This document shows positions 1-11,100 of a stretch of 64,000 bases of DNA, piece by piece. The notes below the pieces were generated by a model. It made no database searches. It was not told where the DNA came from and saw only the letters and a program-made list of their open reading frames with translations. This DNA comes from Mesodorylaimus sp. YZB2_4 (Eukaryota; Nematoda; Enoplea; Dorylaimida; Dorylaimidae), in the NCBI GenBank assembly GCA_030248295.1, contig JASANH010000821.1, positions 307,006 through 371,005 of the forward strand. Direction: 5' to 3'. Every line of letters starts with the position of its first letter. Within the stretch, counting starts at the first letter, position 1. Both the position numbers and the translations under genes were made by a program.

Positions 1-438
1 CCCAAAGCTTCAATTGTAGCTCACTGAATTTTTGTACTTTTAAGAGAAGAGACACTGGCCCATACGGTTGATAAAAAGACTCATTTTGAATGTTTATGAT
101 ACACAATCTTCTACCGTAGATGTATATAGTACATATAAATACACATTCTATGCATTTCCAAAGTATTTGATGTTTTATACTACATATTTTAGGTAGGTTT
201 AGCCACTGTGTGCATTGGGATGCGCCAAAATTAAATGGTGCGCTTTTTTGTCATTCGGTAGTATGTGTTTCTGTGAAAAATTCGGGGTCCATTCCGCCTA
301 GCGCATAAGTTATTTTTTTTTGCAATATGAACACCACGGCTTGAACACACACACTTTTACCAACTCGCAAACATTTCACATACCACCCAGCCTACTTCGA
401 TGAAGTTAACTTGGTTTTAATAAAAAACGCGACAAAGC

Positions 439-800
439 TTACAGCGTAAAATATCTTGTATTCATTTTAAAAAAACCAGTAAACGTAAAAATTATAGCCC
501 CAATCATCGCAATCAGGATAGCCATTTCTTGATGATTGTTCTCTCCCACCTTTTCTAAATTGAATCCCGTAGATTCCGCGGATCTAGCAGGTAAGCTTCG
601 GACATTGAGGCATTGCCGCAAAGACTCCAGCATTCAATGCGCTGCATAGCACACCAGCCGCGGCTGGCGTACAGTTTTGCTTGAATGGGACAGTCCAACA
701 GCTGGCTAATATTTGATTGTATCTGAACAAAAATAACTAGTTTTAAAACAGCTTTAGTACAAAAAACAGCTAACAGCTTGAATTGCTTATGTTTTTGCAT
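439..800 (-). other. possible small secreted/membrane protein remnant
   Basis: Two overlapping minus-strand reading frames cover this stretch. The upstream one (800 to 555) opens with a basic then hydrophobic segment, followed by five cysteines (including WCAM and SLCGN). The other (633 to 439) ends with a convincing membrane helix (AILIAMIGAIIFTFTGFF). They could be one gene interrupted by a frameshift, or unrelated chance frames. I see no splice pair joining them and recognise no family. Confidence 0.2.
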
Positions 801-889
801 GGTTTTGATGGATGGGTAGATAGGGATTAAAAAATTGAAGAAATAGAGAGTTGTGGGATGTTATTTTAAAGATACATAAGATTATATAT

Positions 890-1361
890 ACCGTATTTCC
901 TCGAAATTCTCCCCAGGGGGAGAAATTTTTCCAAATGGGTCCCAGACGGGGGAGAATAACCAGAGGGGGGAGGATTTCCAGAGGGGGAGAATAAAACTCA
1001 AACATTTTCCCGATGCCATTATAGAAAGATAGACAGCCTAAAGCTTTTCAACAAGTACCGCTAACTTTTTTTATTTCAATACTTCTCGTCCCGTACATGT
1101 ATTCATGCTACTCATAGCCGAATTCAATCAATATGCACGATATTCTTCGTCTTCAACCTCATCTTCATCATCTGACTCTTCAAGGAAAATATTTTTATCA
1201 CGCCAAAACTCATATCCTTCACATTTTCCACACCTTATGATTTTGTGGGCAATTCAAATTCGACGCGGGGGAGGATTTCCAGAGGGGAGAGAATAAAGTT
1301 CAGTCGGGTTCTAGACGGGGGAAAAGGAAAAGAGGGGGGGAGAATTTCGAGGAAATACGGT
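890..1361. mobile_element. non-autonomous terminal-inverted-repeat element (MITE)
   Basis: The ends are inverted copies of each other: left ACCGTATTTCCTCGAAATTC (from 890) and its complement ending at 1361. Inside each end lie repeated G-rich units (GGGGGAGGATTTCC at about 955 and 1268). No transposase frame is present in the roughly 470 bp, so the element would need help in trans. I could not identify a target-site duplication. The CCGTATTT terminus resembles ends seen on several animal DNA transposon families, but I cannot assign the superfamily. Confidence 0.7.
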
Positions 1362-1588
1362 GCACCATGTGTGATTAATTGGCAGGCAAAGTTTGCTACC
1401 CTTGTCGAACGGTTTTATTGGTCATTTGAACGGCAGGTATCAAAGTACTGCGGGACGATGCGTATGCTTACAGTAAAATCATTCCATGGGAAATACTCGT
1501 TCTTTGACTGCCGACTGGTTCAGTTTGCACTTACTTGCATATATTTGACGGGTCACTTTGCAAACTCTGGACATAATCATCCCGACAT

Positions 1589-2163
1589 TTATTTAGAATA
1601 TCCCTGCCTGTGATAAATCCAACGAAGCTTATACATGACCAATTTGCCGAAAAAGCTAAAAGTAAAATCGTGAACAGAATGTTGCTCTGAACTTTTCGTA
1701 AGATTATCCCTACTTGCCCATCCAGTCGTGCACAAATAGTTCTGGGCCATGGTCGTTGTTACAAATATAGCTGCATCATCCTCCGCGATTCCTATCGATT
1801 CCAAATACTGCACAGAAAAACAGGCTGCAAACTCGTCACCGAAACAAGTATAAGCAGTTTGCAGAGCTCTAAACATGTTGTATCCAGCTAAAAGATTTGA
1901 TTTTGGTTATAGTAGTCTCACCCACAAATTTTTTCTTCGCCGCCGATGCTGTAATTCTTGATGAGATCATTCATATAGTCTAACAGATTATTAAGGTTTG
2001 CAGGCCACCTGGGTAATCCCAATTGTTTGGCCAATGCGTTGGTACACGTTGAATAACGCAAAGGGTCGCAATGGACAGTTTGAGCTGATGTCATTGTCAT
2101 CATGTACGCAGAAAATATAAAACCTAGCAAGCATTTTGGCGTCCTTTGCGGAAGTTGCACCAC
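1589..2163 (-). pseudogene. DUF19-like secreted cysteine-rich protein, probably damaged
   Basis: The first exon (about 2150 to 1919) encodes a hydrophobic leader ending near TSAQ, then CDPLRYSTCTN and a helix-rich stretch ending EEKIC. The second (about 1882 to 1610) continues with YTCFGDEFAACF and a later cysteine. Spacing and residues match the divergent gene starting at 2916 (CDVLQFTKCTN), so the two are paralogues. The pattern resembles the nematode T20D4.11/DUF19 type of secreted proteins of unknown function. The intervening 34-38 bases have GT and AG ends, but the best donor joins the exons out of frame, and there is no good ATG before the leader. I therefore lean towards a pseudogene or an unusual splice. 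The cysteines suggest an extracellular role. Confidence 0.5.
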
Positions 2164-2915
2164 AGATCACAGAATCTTACCTGAAATAAACCATAGTGGC
2201 ATTTTCCTCGGTCAAATTCCAAAAACTTAAAACCTGTTTGACTAAAGTACACCATTCATGTATATCGAGCGGCTTATAAAGGCACAACAGCTTGAAGTCT
2301 GTTTACCCTAGATACGCCCACTGCTCTTGGTTCCATTAGTGGCCACCTACAGATGTTCTATTTGATAGACCCGGCAGTTTGCACCCCGCAGCCAACAAAA
2401 TACTATCAATTTACTGATAAGATAGCTCATTCAAGGAATTAGGGATTGTTTCTGCACAGTCAGTCAGCCTTCGCTGGCAAGGAAAAGCGCGGGTTTGGGG
2501 CGTTTTGTTGACTTGAATTGATGCATCTTTAAATTGTAATACTGTAATATACAGTAGGTGCGATTTAAAAAAGAGCCAGACTGCTGACGAAAATTCTGGA
2601 CAAAAGCTAATTACCCCAAAAGCTTGAATAACTTTGTATAATACATTTTGGGGAATCGGTATGTGCGGACCGACATAAATGCAGGTGATTCAGTACAACG
2701 AGTGCGTAATATGTTCAGTTACAAAAATGGTAACATAAGAGAACAAACATGTGCAAAGCATGTTCATATGATAATGATATGCAGTATTATGTGTAATGAG
2801 CGCTGTCTTCTCCTCGTGCTCCATTATCTTATTGTCGGTGAGTAAGTAAAATATTGCAAGACTAACCTAAGTGCATTTTTTGTTTCTGCAAACGCTCTTC
2901 TATAGCTTGATAAAA

Positions 2916-3340
2916 ATGAACTTTTTTCTGGCTCTGTTTTGTGAGTCCGCATTGCATCGTTCGAATGTCCTCTAATGCCCTTTTAAAATTTTATTGCCTC
3001 TTTTAGGCCTCACTTTTTGGCAATTTTGCAAGTCAGCCGTCAGCGTCAGATCATGAAAGCCGGATGCGACGTGCTGCAGTTCACGAAATGTACAAATTCA
3101 TTTGCAGAAGCCGTTGGTTTGTCAGAAATGCCCACGGATTCTGCCTTGCTTGTAAATCAACTCAACAAATTGGTTGCCGACGAGGGTTTGGCGGGGCAGT
3201 TGCAAATTTGCAAGTATCTTTATTCTGTTTGTACAGGAATTGCTGCAGGAGTCAAGCTGACGTTTAGCGCTGTTAAAGACGACTTGAAATCGTGCTTGGG
3301 CACTCGGTACAACTCATGTGTAGTGCAACCTCATGTGTAG
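2916..3340 (+). CDS. DUF19-like secreted cysteine-rich protein
   Basis: A short first exon (2916-2940, MNFFLALF) followed by donor GTGAGT and a 92-base intron joins in frame to 3033-3340, giving about 111 residues. The mature part has six to seven cysteines in the order CDVLQFTKC, ICKYLYSVC, SCLG, NSC, and no membrane segment. It is a paralogue of the minus-strand gene just upstream, and the two are arranged head to head. The family resembles DUF19 secreted proteins, whose function is unknown. The start is uncertain: the leader is short, and the acceptor at 3032 was chosen because it keeps the frame. A 16-base tandem duplication overlaps the stop codon. Confidence 0.5.
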
Positions 3341-3425
3341 TACAACCTTACAATAATTGGAAAGAATAGGTGAAACAGAGAAGGACGCATCTGTTTTTGT
3401 AATATTGGCCAGTCAAGAAGGTGTC

Positions 3426-3512
3426 ACGACAAAATATCCTGAACAAAATATCCTGGAGCAAAATTTCTGTGGACATTTTGCCAAGGGCATTTTGTTGAGG
3501 ACATTTTGTCGT
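3426..3512. mobile_element. short palindromic MITE
   Basis: The two halves are imperfect reverse complements. The left begins ACGACAAAATATCCTGAACA and the right ends TGTTGAGGACATTTTGTCGT, with only a few bases between. Each half contains a repeated CAAAAT-type unit about 15 bases apart. The architecture, stacked short units inside an inverted repeat, resembles the ends of the MULE at 55.8 kb. It is too short to encode anything. Confidence 0.55.
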
Positions 3513-3792
3513 AGATCCGTCAAGTAGACTACCTTTGCACAACTGGAGCTCAAGGTCAGTTCAGAATGTAGTGATCAAGCTTACCAGAAAGCATTCTATG
3601 TTGCGTTGCAGCTATGGGTGACAACTGGAACTGCATTTTTGGTGTTTTGAGACGACCAATTGGCAATACTTCGTCAAGTGTCAAAGCGATTATAGTAGCA
3701 GCGTGTTTCTTGATCCGAACAATAAATGCAAGTAAGCAACGCGCAAGATACAGAAGTGTTGCTGCTGGAATGCACCTTTTATTGTTTATAAC

Positions 3793-3864
3793 CTGTTTTC
3801 TTTGGGAATATACACGCCTGCCGCGTTAAAGAATAGTCCGCGTGTACATTCCCAAAGAAAACAG
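3793..3864. repeat. inverted repeat / hairpin element
   Basis: Arms of 25 bases (3793-3817 and 3840-3864) pair with one mismatch: CTGTTTTCTTTGGGAATATA... against its complement. The spacer is 22 bases. Weaker similarity extends the palindrome to about 3781-3877. It is probably a degenerate foldback MITE. Confidence 0.6.
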
Positions 3865-4286
3865 ATAATAGGTACAATCACGGTTTGAATGACTGCTTTT
3901 TGGAGACTTATAAGAAAAGCAAGCCAGAAGTCGCAGAAACTTTATGCAATTCAGTGCAAGTGTCTTTCGCTCCTGTGTTTCCCCAATGTTTAATCAAGTA
4001 CTCAAATTAGAGTTGGAAAGGCCATGACTGAACCCATGTTGCAACGATGAATGGTGCACTGCGATGGCTTGCTTCACTTTTCTGTCGCTATTATGACACT
4101 CGAGAAGTTCGATATGGTTTTTTTCCATTAGATTTTGTAGGCCTATCTTTTCTCCGCTTATCTTGCTAGCAAACAGCCCAGTAATTGGTCAAATGATTCT
4201 GCAGCGATGGATGAATTAGGGATGTGCCAATATGCATTATACAATAAACTAACTGATGTGTTTTGGGATGGGATTAGCTTCCTCAG

Positions 4287-5513
4287 TAACGGCCGGATCG
4301 GATCGGATCCCATCCGTTCGGATTGGATATCCGATCAGACCCGATCCGATCCGAAAAATCACCATCCGAAAATTCGAGTCGGATTATCCGATCCGAATTA
4401 TCAGATCCGAAGTACCGAGCCAATGGTGTTTAGAAAAGTGCTTGAAAACAACTAACTAATAAAATTTACTCCAACCCCTGTGTAGTGTAATGAACGACAT
4501 GAGATCGATATTCTGCATTGATGCTATTCTTGCATTGATGCATTGATGCATTGATGCTTATTCTTGCTCACAAATAGAGTTACGTTATCTTGCCGTTATT
4601 ATTATTTGAGACTAGAGAAAACATGGATGACTCAGATTTTGCAAATACGGGTAGTTTGGAGTCTGTCGAAAGAAATATTTGTGAGTGAAGAGTGGAAATA
4701 TCCATTTTTATAAAATAGTTCGATGTTATGTCTTCAGTCATTAATTTTCTCCCAACATTTTTTCGATGTTAGCAATCATGAATCAATGCAGGCACCACAA
4801 AAAAAACCTAGTTCTACTGAACTTCCAGTCCAGTATTGCTGTTATAAATCAGTTTGGTTTTCATATTTTTGATTAGTTGGGTTATCACCTATTCGAGTCC
4901 TACACTATGCTGATCCATAAGCCCAAATTTAGCAGCTAACTCAGCTTTTCTGGCATCCTTATACCGTAAAGCTGACTTGCGCAAGTTGTTTCAGTCCACC
5001 AGACATGTTGTCAGCAAAATAATCGTAAGTCTCATAACAGACAAATTTTTTTCCGTGCTTTAGAAACCTCCGAATAAGCAGCATTACAGCCCAGATCCAG
5101 ATGCCCAGAATATATTCTGAAAGCCCAGATTGTCATTTCTACATCAGGGAAGTCCAGGACTCCCTGTTCCTTGTTCCCTTGTAACACCAGTATATTCACC
5201 ATATCGACTTTTGCTGGACAAGAAAACCAATATGCTACTCAAAAAAGACATTATCCAGGCTTTTAGCGCCCAATCAGCAGGATTTTGGTCTTTGCTCGTA
5301 TTCAGTATTCAGTGATCCGTGATGAGCTGTGTGGCAAAGCTTTTCGAAGGCGTTGCCAGTGTCATGGCACTATTATAATAAGTACGGTCGCTTATCATGG
5401 GAAGATGCTATTCGAAAAAAGTTGGTGCGTTATTGATTGTTAAAAAAATTACAAGTATTTCACATGATCCGATCCGATCCGATCCGACAAACCCCCATCC
5501 GATCCGGTCGTGA
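4287..5513. mobile_element. non-autonomous hAT-like DNA transposon
   Basis: The element is 1,227 bp and is flanked by the identical 8-mer TTCCTCAG at 4279-4286 and 5514-5521, the target duplication length of hAT transposons. Its ends are imperfect inverted repeats: TAACGGCCGGATCGGAT at the left and, read from the other end, TCACGACCGGATCGGAT (15 of 17 identical). Subterminal arrays of GATCCGATCC units lie inside both ends. No transposase-like frame is present, so mobilisation would have to be in trans. Superfamily assignment rests on duplication length and end architecture only. Confidence 0.7.
4531..4556. repeat. short tandem repeat (TGCATTGA)n
   Basis: About three consecutive 8-base units lie inside the hAT-like element. 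Confidence 0.7.
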
Positions 5514-5945
5514 TTCCTCAGATAAGGCATGTCCCCAGCAAATAAGCACTCGAAGTGATCATCTCAATTATGACAAGGCTTGGTAATTCGTTAAGGCATG
5601 GGTGGTTTTTCCTTCATCAAATACACATAACGAAGATACAATAAAAAGGGATTCCACGATGAGAAAGAGATGGCCTGGTAGGATCGTAAAGAGTTTAGCC
5701 TCTTTTAGCTGCAGCTTCTTAGCCTAAGAATCTTTAAAAAAACACATGACGACGCAAAAGTTGAAGAAATGTTTGGCAGTCGTTCACAAAATTGAGTGAG
5801 AAATCACGTTCAAAATCAAGAGCGAATAAAACGATAGCAAAGGTAACCGTCTTGAAAAACTGAGACTCAAAGCGCGGAAGGTTTTCCCGATGGACATGGT
5901 TTTCCCACTGCCAAGGCAACTCCAGGAAGGAAAACTTATTTACAG

Positions 5946-6299
5946 TTGATGCTGCAGGACGCTGTTTATATCTATTCGTTCATTTATTCATATTTGTTTT
6001 ATTTGATAGAGAAAAGCAAAACGCGCATTCATAGTTCATGGAAATATGATATTAGCTACAATGACAAAGCATTTCTTGAATTTCAAGCAATGGAAAACAA
6101 CTATTACGCGACCACCCACAAAGTTCCACCAGAAACATCGTCACAAGAAATTGATTTGGAGTCAGCTATCTACACCTACACCTACACCTACACCTCGCTT
6201 CAAACTTTTCGCTTTAAATTTAAATCAGCTGAGAAGCCGCACGGTAGCATGGCACGGTCTTTTTACATGAAAAGGCAAGAGATTAGTGAAGAAAACTAA
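5946..6299 (+). other. uncharacterised reading frame with a Tyr-Thr repeat
   Basis: An open frame of 117 codons starts with a hydrophobic, tyrosine-rich segment. It later contains YTYTYTYT, encoded by a (CTACAC)n hexanucleotide repeat at 6170-6194. I recognise no domain, and a second frame is also open here, so coding is doubtful. Confidence 0.15.
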
Positions 6300-6864
6300 T
6301 TTAAAAAGCGTACTAATGATGCACATAAGAGTGGCGTGAAATCGGCAAATAAATAAGAATAACTTTGTGCCGTATGGAGCAAAAGGTGGCGATCAAGCAA
6401 ATCTATCATGGTGAGGTGAGGTGGGGTCGTTTGGCAAAATATGATTAAAAAGTCACACTAATTATAAGACTCCCAGAATTCTTCTTCGTTATGGAAACTA
6501 TTCAACGTGAGCCAATCGTGGTTACGAGCTTTTCGAATGGTGTCGAATACACATACAGTACACTAATATTTTTCGCCAAGTTCAATTTTCATCGTGAGTA
6601 CTAAATCATAGTTGTCATGGGCCCTTGATCGTATTCCTCTAAATTGTGTTTGTCGATGGGCAAATCTGAGAGTACAAAATCATTTTATGATCGTAAAAAT
6701 GTATACATGCTTATTCAGATCACTAATTAATAGATAATTGAGTCAAGCCAAGAAGAATGCTTGTAAAAAATTACGGAGTCTGCTCTTTCAAATGAGCATC
6801 AGCTCTTCCTTACCTTTAATTTAAGGCCTTTTACGGCCTAATTAGGCGATCGGCTTGTAGTCTA

Positions 6865-8127
6865 CTAGATTTTCTGGCTTATTGTCTGTTGATATGCTAC
6901 TTGGAGTCCGTTCAGACGCGGGAAAAAAACTTCGCAAATGAGTGCACCTAGGCCAAAAAACAAGCCAGAAGCCAAAACAAACCCTGCTGCGTAAGGTGTC
7001 GATGAATCAGCTACTTGACTAAGCTTGCTAAAATACCCTTGATCACAAGACGTCCAGTGATCGACATCAAATTTCTGGGAAAAAGCTTCCCCGAGGCCGC
7101 GTTCATGGAATGCGACTGCGGCCTTATCAAATATTGCTTTCAGCGATGAGTTTTTCCTGACTGGAAAAGTCCAGGGCTCTCTGTAAGGTGTTTCGATGAC
7201 ATAAAATGCACAGTCTCTATTACTTTTGAAGTTTTTCAGGAAGCCACTTTTTCCAGATATAAAAACTAAGTAAATGTCTTGCTCTTGAAGCACTGTATGT
7301 CTCAATTCTCCTGTCGACTTGATCAAAAATGGACGCTTGGCGAATGTGGCTTGAATGCGTTTCCCCATTTCGTGCTCTTTGGACGTCAGGATCAGCTGTA
7401 TATAACTAGAGGACATTGTCGAGCCGATGAGCTGGCATCTCCCCTCTTCCAAGCAAGTGACCATTGTCTCCATATCCTTGTACGGCAATGGCTCATTGCC
7501 TCTCACCTTCGTCGAGAATAGAACAGCTACGTAAGCACTGGCTATGACCATAGACGACAAAGACCAGCAGGCGATTGTTAGTCTGGCGAAATCGAGCCTC
7601 AAGTACCTGTCTGGATGTTTGTGTGTTATGAGAGATGGCCAATCAGAAATAATCGCTGTTAGCCAATGCAAGTCTTCATGGTCACAGTCCACGTGACGAA
7701 GTTTTTGGCGGGCAAAAAGACTCACGAAGGCTGAAGTGAGGAAAAGGGCTCCAAGAAAAGCGATCCAGGTTTCCAATCGAAAAGCAAAGACTATACCCAA
7801 ATTAAACATGCTGTTGGTGGCCTTTGACGGTGCTCTCGTAGCCATTATAATGTCACTATAAAAATAAGTGTCGCTGAAATCGACTGCACGCAGGCGACTG
7901 CTCGTTGGAGTGAATAACGGCTCGAATGTGTCCAATTCCCCACGCTGAACAACACCGATCATTCCAGTGCCAGTACCGTTCTCGAGTGCGTCACCATAAT
8001 CAGTGCCAGTATAGCGAACGAACGTACAGTTCAGTGACATGGCCTTGCAGACGGCTTCACTAGCTTTGCAAGTTTTTTTCAATAATGAAGCCTTAGCTGA
8101 ATAAACGATCCCGATTTTAATATCCAT
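6865..8127 (-). CDS. divergent ionotropic receptor (iGluR/IR-like), intronless
   Basis: A single 420-codon frame has the modular order of an ionotropic glutamate receptor core. The S1 ligand lobe is at residues 1-105, with a glutamate-receptor-like segment ending in VDFSDTYFY. Helix M1 follows at about 110-140 (TWIAFLGALFLTSAFVS), then a short pore-loop region around WLTAIISDWPSL. M3 (ACWSLSSMVIASAYVAVLFS) aligns with the SYTANLAAF region of the family. S2 is at about 215-375 and M4 (AGFVLASGLFFGLGALI) near the C-terminus. There is no amino-terminal (ATD) domain, as in many protostome IRs, and the S2 ligand residues are not clearly conserved. The role would be a ligand-gated cation channel, likely chemosensory by family analogy. 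No signal peptide precedes S1, so an upstream exon may be missing. The paralogue at 12.4 kb shares NGT, VDTFEP and RGLGEA-type motifs. The stop is TAG. Confidence 0.8.
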   Translation of the reverse strand: MDIKIGIVYSAKASLLKKTCKASEAVCKAMSLNCTFVRYTGTDYGDALENGTGTGMIGVVQRGELDTFEPLFTPTSSRLRAVDFSDTYFYSDIIMATRAPSKATNSMFNLGIVFAFRLETWIAFLGALFLTSAFVSLFARQKLRHVDCDHEDLHWLTAIISDWPSLITHKHPDRYLRLDFARLTIACWSLSSMVIASAYVAVLFSTKVRGNEPLPYKDMETMVTCLEEGRCQLIGSTMSSSYIQLILTSKEHEMGKRIQATFAKRPFLIKSTGELRHTVLQEQDIYLVFISGKSGFLKNFKSNRDCAFYVIETPYREPWTFPVRKNSSLKAIFDKAAVAFHERGLGEAFSQKFDVDHWTSCDQGYFSKLSQVADSSTPYAAGFVLASGLFFGLGALICEVFFPRLNGLQVAYQQTISQKI

Positions 8128-8158
8128 AATTATCCAGGCGAAACTTTAGGTGCCCCAC

Positions 8159-8165
8159 TTATAAA
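8159..8165 (-). promoter_or_regulatory. possible TATA box for the IR gene
   Basis: On the minus strand TTTATAA lies about 32 bases before the ATG at 8127. This would imply a very short leader, so it is only suggestive. Confidence 0.25.
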
Positions 8166-11100
8166 CCGATATATGAGGTTTCAATCTTGATAAGCCTTCC
8201 GCTAAAAAGGAAAATGAAGAGGTGAATTTCGTTTGAACGGTAATTAAATGAGGAACGTCGGCTATGACACTGCGGAACACGCAAGGAGAACCCTAGCTCC
8301 TTCCTTATGACAAGCCAAGTTGGCGGCATAATGTTCCCAAGATCGATATCTAGTTGACGCTCTTATTGTAACGCTTGAATTTATCTTCGTCTAGTCTCTT
8401 TGGCGACCCAAGGTAGAATGGGAGCGAGTTTTTGTAGCGTGTACATAGGGTAGAAAAGGGTGATCATAATCTCACGCCATCGATCAAACTTTTAGAGAGA
8501 CAAGAACACAAACAAATCTTTTTTAAGCGAAGATGTTACATGTTTGCGGCTGCTGTTCAAAAGTTAGATGTAGACACAGGCGTGCTGTACGGTGCAGCAG
8601 ATGTGTTGCCGAAGTGCCATTAGTTATTTGTTCGGAGACGCATGCTGACTTTTACATACCTGAAAATGGCCATTTTCAGGGTGCATCCTGTATTTTTTTT
8701 ATTCATGAAGTCAGGAGAATCTGGGGTTCCGTCAGAGCTGGTGGCTCGGCGATTCGACATGAGAACGCTTACGAGAATAAAAAACAAAAAAATTTGCGAC
8801 GGTGCTACTAATCATAAGAGCACTAATATGTTGTCAGTCAGTGCAGCTGCTACTGTGCGGATGGTTTTTTGGTTTTGTGAACACGACTTTACTGATTTAT
8901 CCGGCCAGTTAGGATGCATATAGAGTTTTCCGAAGCATAGGCGGTGGGATCAAACAGGAGATAATGGCCTTTCTGGTTTTGTGCCAGGTTTTTTTTGACT
9001 TGGGTGGACTTGGGTGGCTTATCTTGGGTGAACTCTCAGGAAGGACCACGAAAACAGAAATACTAATGAAAATTGCAAAAATGATAAAGTGATAAATTGA
9101 CTCGAATTAGCCGGCTCTTTGGTTTTCGTGTTTATATGCGCTAAAAAAAGAAGGGGGTAGTAGAAAAAAAAAAGAACCCTTGACTAATGTGAGTTGGCTC
9201 TTTTGCTCATTCGCTTGTTAGGCTCACGTGGCCCAACACACAATATTCTCCTCATACATTAGCTGACTCGTTTTTCTGCACCGGCATTTTCCATGATAAT
9301 GAAAAGAGCTTTGGTGCTTTCACGTCTTCACATTACGGTACTTATGCTCCCGTATCACACCGAATAATGTGCCCATGTAATCACGGAGAAGGTCTGCGAC
9401 CAAGCTAAGTATAGCAGCAGAAACGCGAAAGTTTTAATTGCTCATACAGTATATATGACTGATTACAGCAAATATTTTTTCGAAGCTACACGTAGCTCAT
9501 ACGGGCTTGCCACTTGCTCAAAACACGAGTGCTGGCGAATTTTGAGGAAATTTAGAGATAAATTAATGATTTTTTTCTTGCTGAACTCAGCTTCTTCCTT
9601 TATTGCACTTTTCTTCAATATATACAGTATACTGTAAATCTTTCAAACAGTCTGAACCATGATGCATGCTTTATCTACATTTGTATATTGCAAGGTACAT
9701 ACGCACAAACATCGCATGTCTCAATGAGTCGATTCTCCCCACCAGACAAGGTGGGGGAACGTCACTGGACTGTAAAAAGATAGCAGTGATGGTTCGGATA
9801 AAGACATGGAAATCTTCAACTCTTGCCCTGCAAAATATCATCTCAAGCTAAATATCTTTTGCCGCATTCGCCTGACAAACACTAAATATTATCCCTGGAC
9901 ACAATGTCTTCAGGCATGGCATCGTCACCATCAAAGAACCATTTTTCTAATAGGCTGAGCTGACAGTTTTATTTTTAAGTTCACCCAATGAATCAAGTGC
10001 CAAAGCTTATTAGAAGCAGTCGTGTTTTTCAAGGTTTTTAGCTTGCCGACACGTTGCAGCCAGAGGGACTGATTAGCGCGAAAGGACGGCCATTCCGACC
10101 AATTATAACACAATCTTCATTCAGCCGTTTGTCATGTACGCTGAGAAACAAAGTGGTAGTACGACTTAGATTGCATTATAGAGGGATCAAAGTGATTACA
10201 ATGGGAAAGAGGGTAAATATTAGCAAAATGTTGACTTTCAAGAATGTTACAATGAGTTTTTTAATTAATCCAAAAATGGCGAATGCGGGCGACTTATAAG
10301 TAGTTTTAAGTTTTATTTATTGGATTATAATAAGTGATGGCTTAGGAATATATTGGTTCCACCAGAAAGTGGCGGATTTTAAAATCACTGCATGATAGAC
10401 TGTGAGAAACAGGCATGAGTAAATTTAAGGTATTTATCGTTATTTCTAATTCTTTGGATGCTTCATATTTATTTTTTTGTGACATCACTCCGTAAAACTT
10501 TTGAAGTTCTTCCGTACTTCCCCTAGCTCCTCCTAATTGTGCCAGCTGCTCTAGCCATGCCACCCAAGAGTTTCGGCAGCCCTCAAATAGCATCACAGCA
10601 TGGCTGAAAATCTGATCGCCTCTGCCGGTGTTTGCTGTGAGTGAGAACAGAGGAAAAGCAGTTGAGCAAATGAAAGCATTGACCACTTATGGTGAAAAGC
10701 CCAGGAAAAGCGCGGAATATTTCATTACCTGGCGAGATATGCGTGTCTGTAACGCCTGGAGCGAAATCACGGGTTTGTGTTCGACTAGCTGTTGGTAAGA
10801 TTATTTCGAATGTGTTGCACTGCTTCACCCTCGAAATCGCGCTCCTCGCTGTAATGGATAGGTTAAGAGGGAATGAACACAAGCATGAAGTTTCCTCATC
10901 ATCACTACATATTCGCTTCACATACATGAAGATGCAATAACCAGACCTCGCACAGTTGTAAGTGTTGGTTTTTCTGAAATCTCGAGCTGCCGCCTAGTTC
11001 TGCCTCTTAATAAACTTTTTTCTGTTAGTTTTACAAAAAGTTAGCTTTCAGGCTTTTTCGCTCATGGTTTATGGTTCATGGTTTTTGAAGGTTGTAGTAA

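Noticed and set aside
6170..6194. (CTACAC)n considered as an interstitial telomere.
   Set aside because: Only about four units, and the motif does not match TTAGGC or TTAGG telomere repeats.
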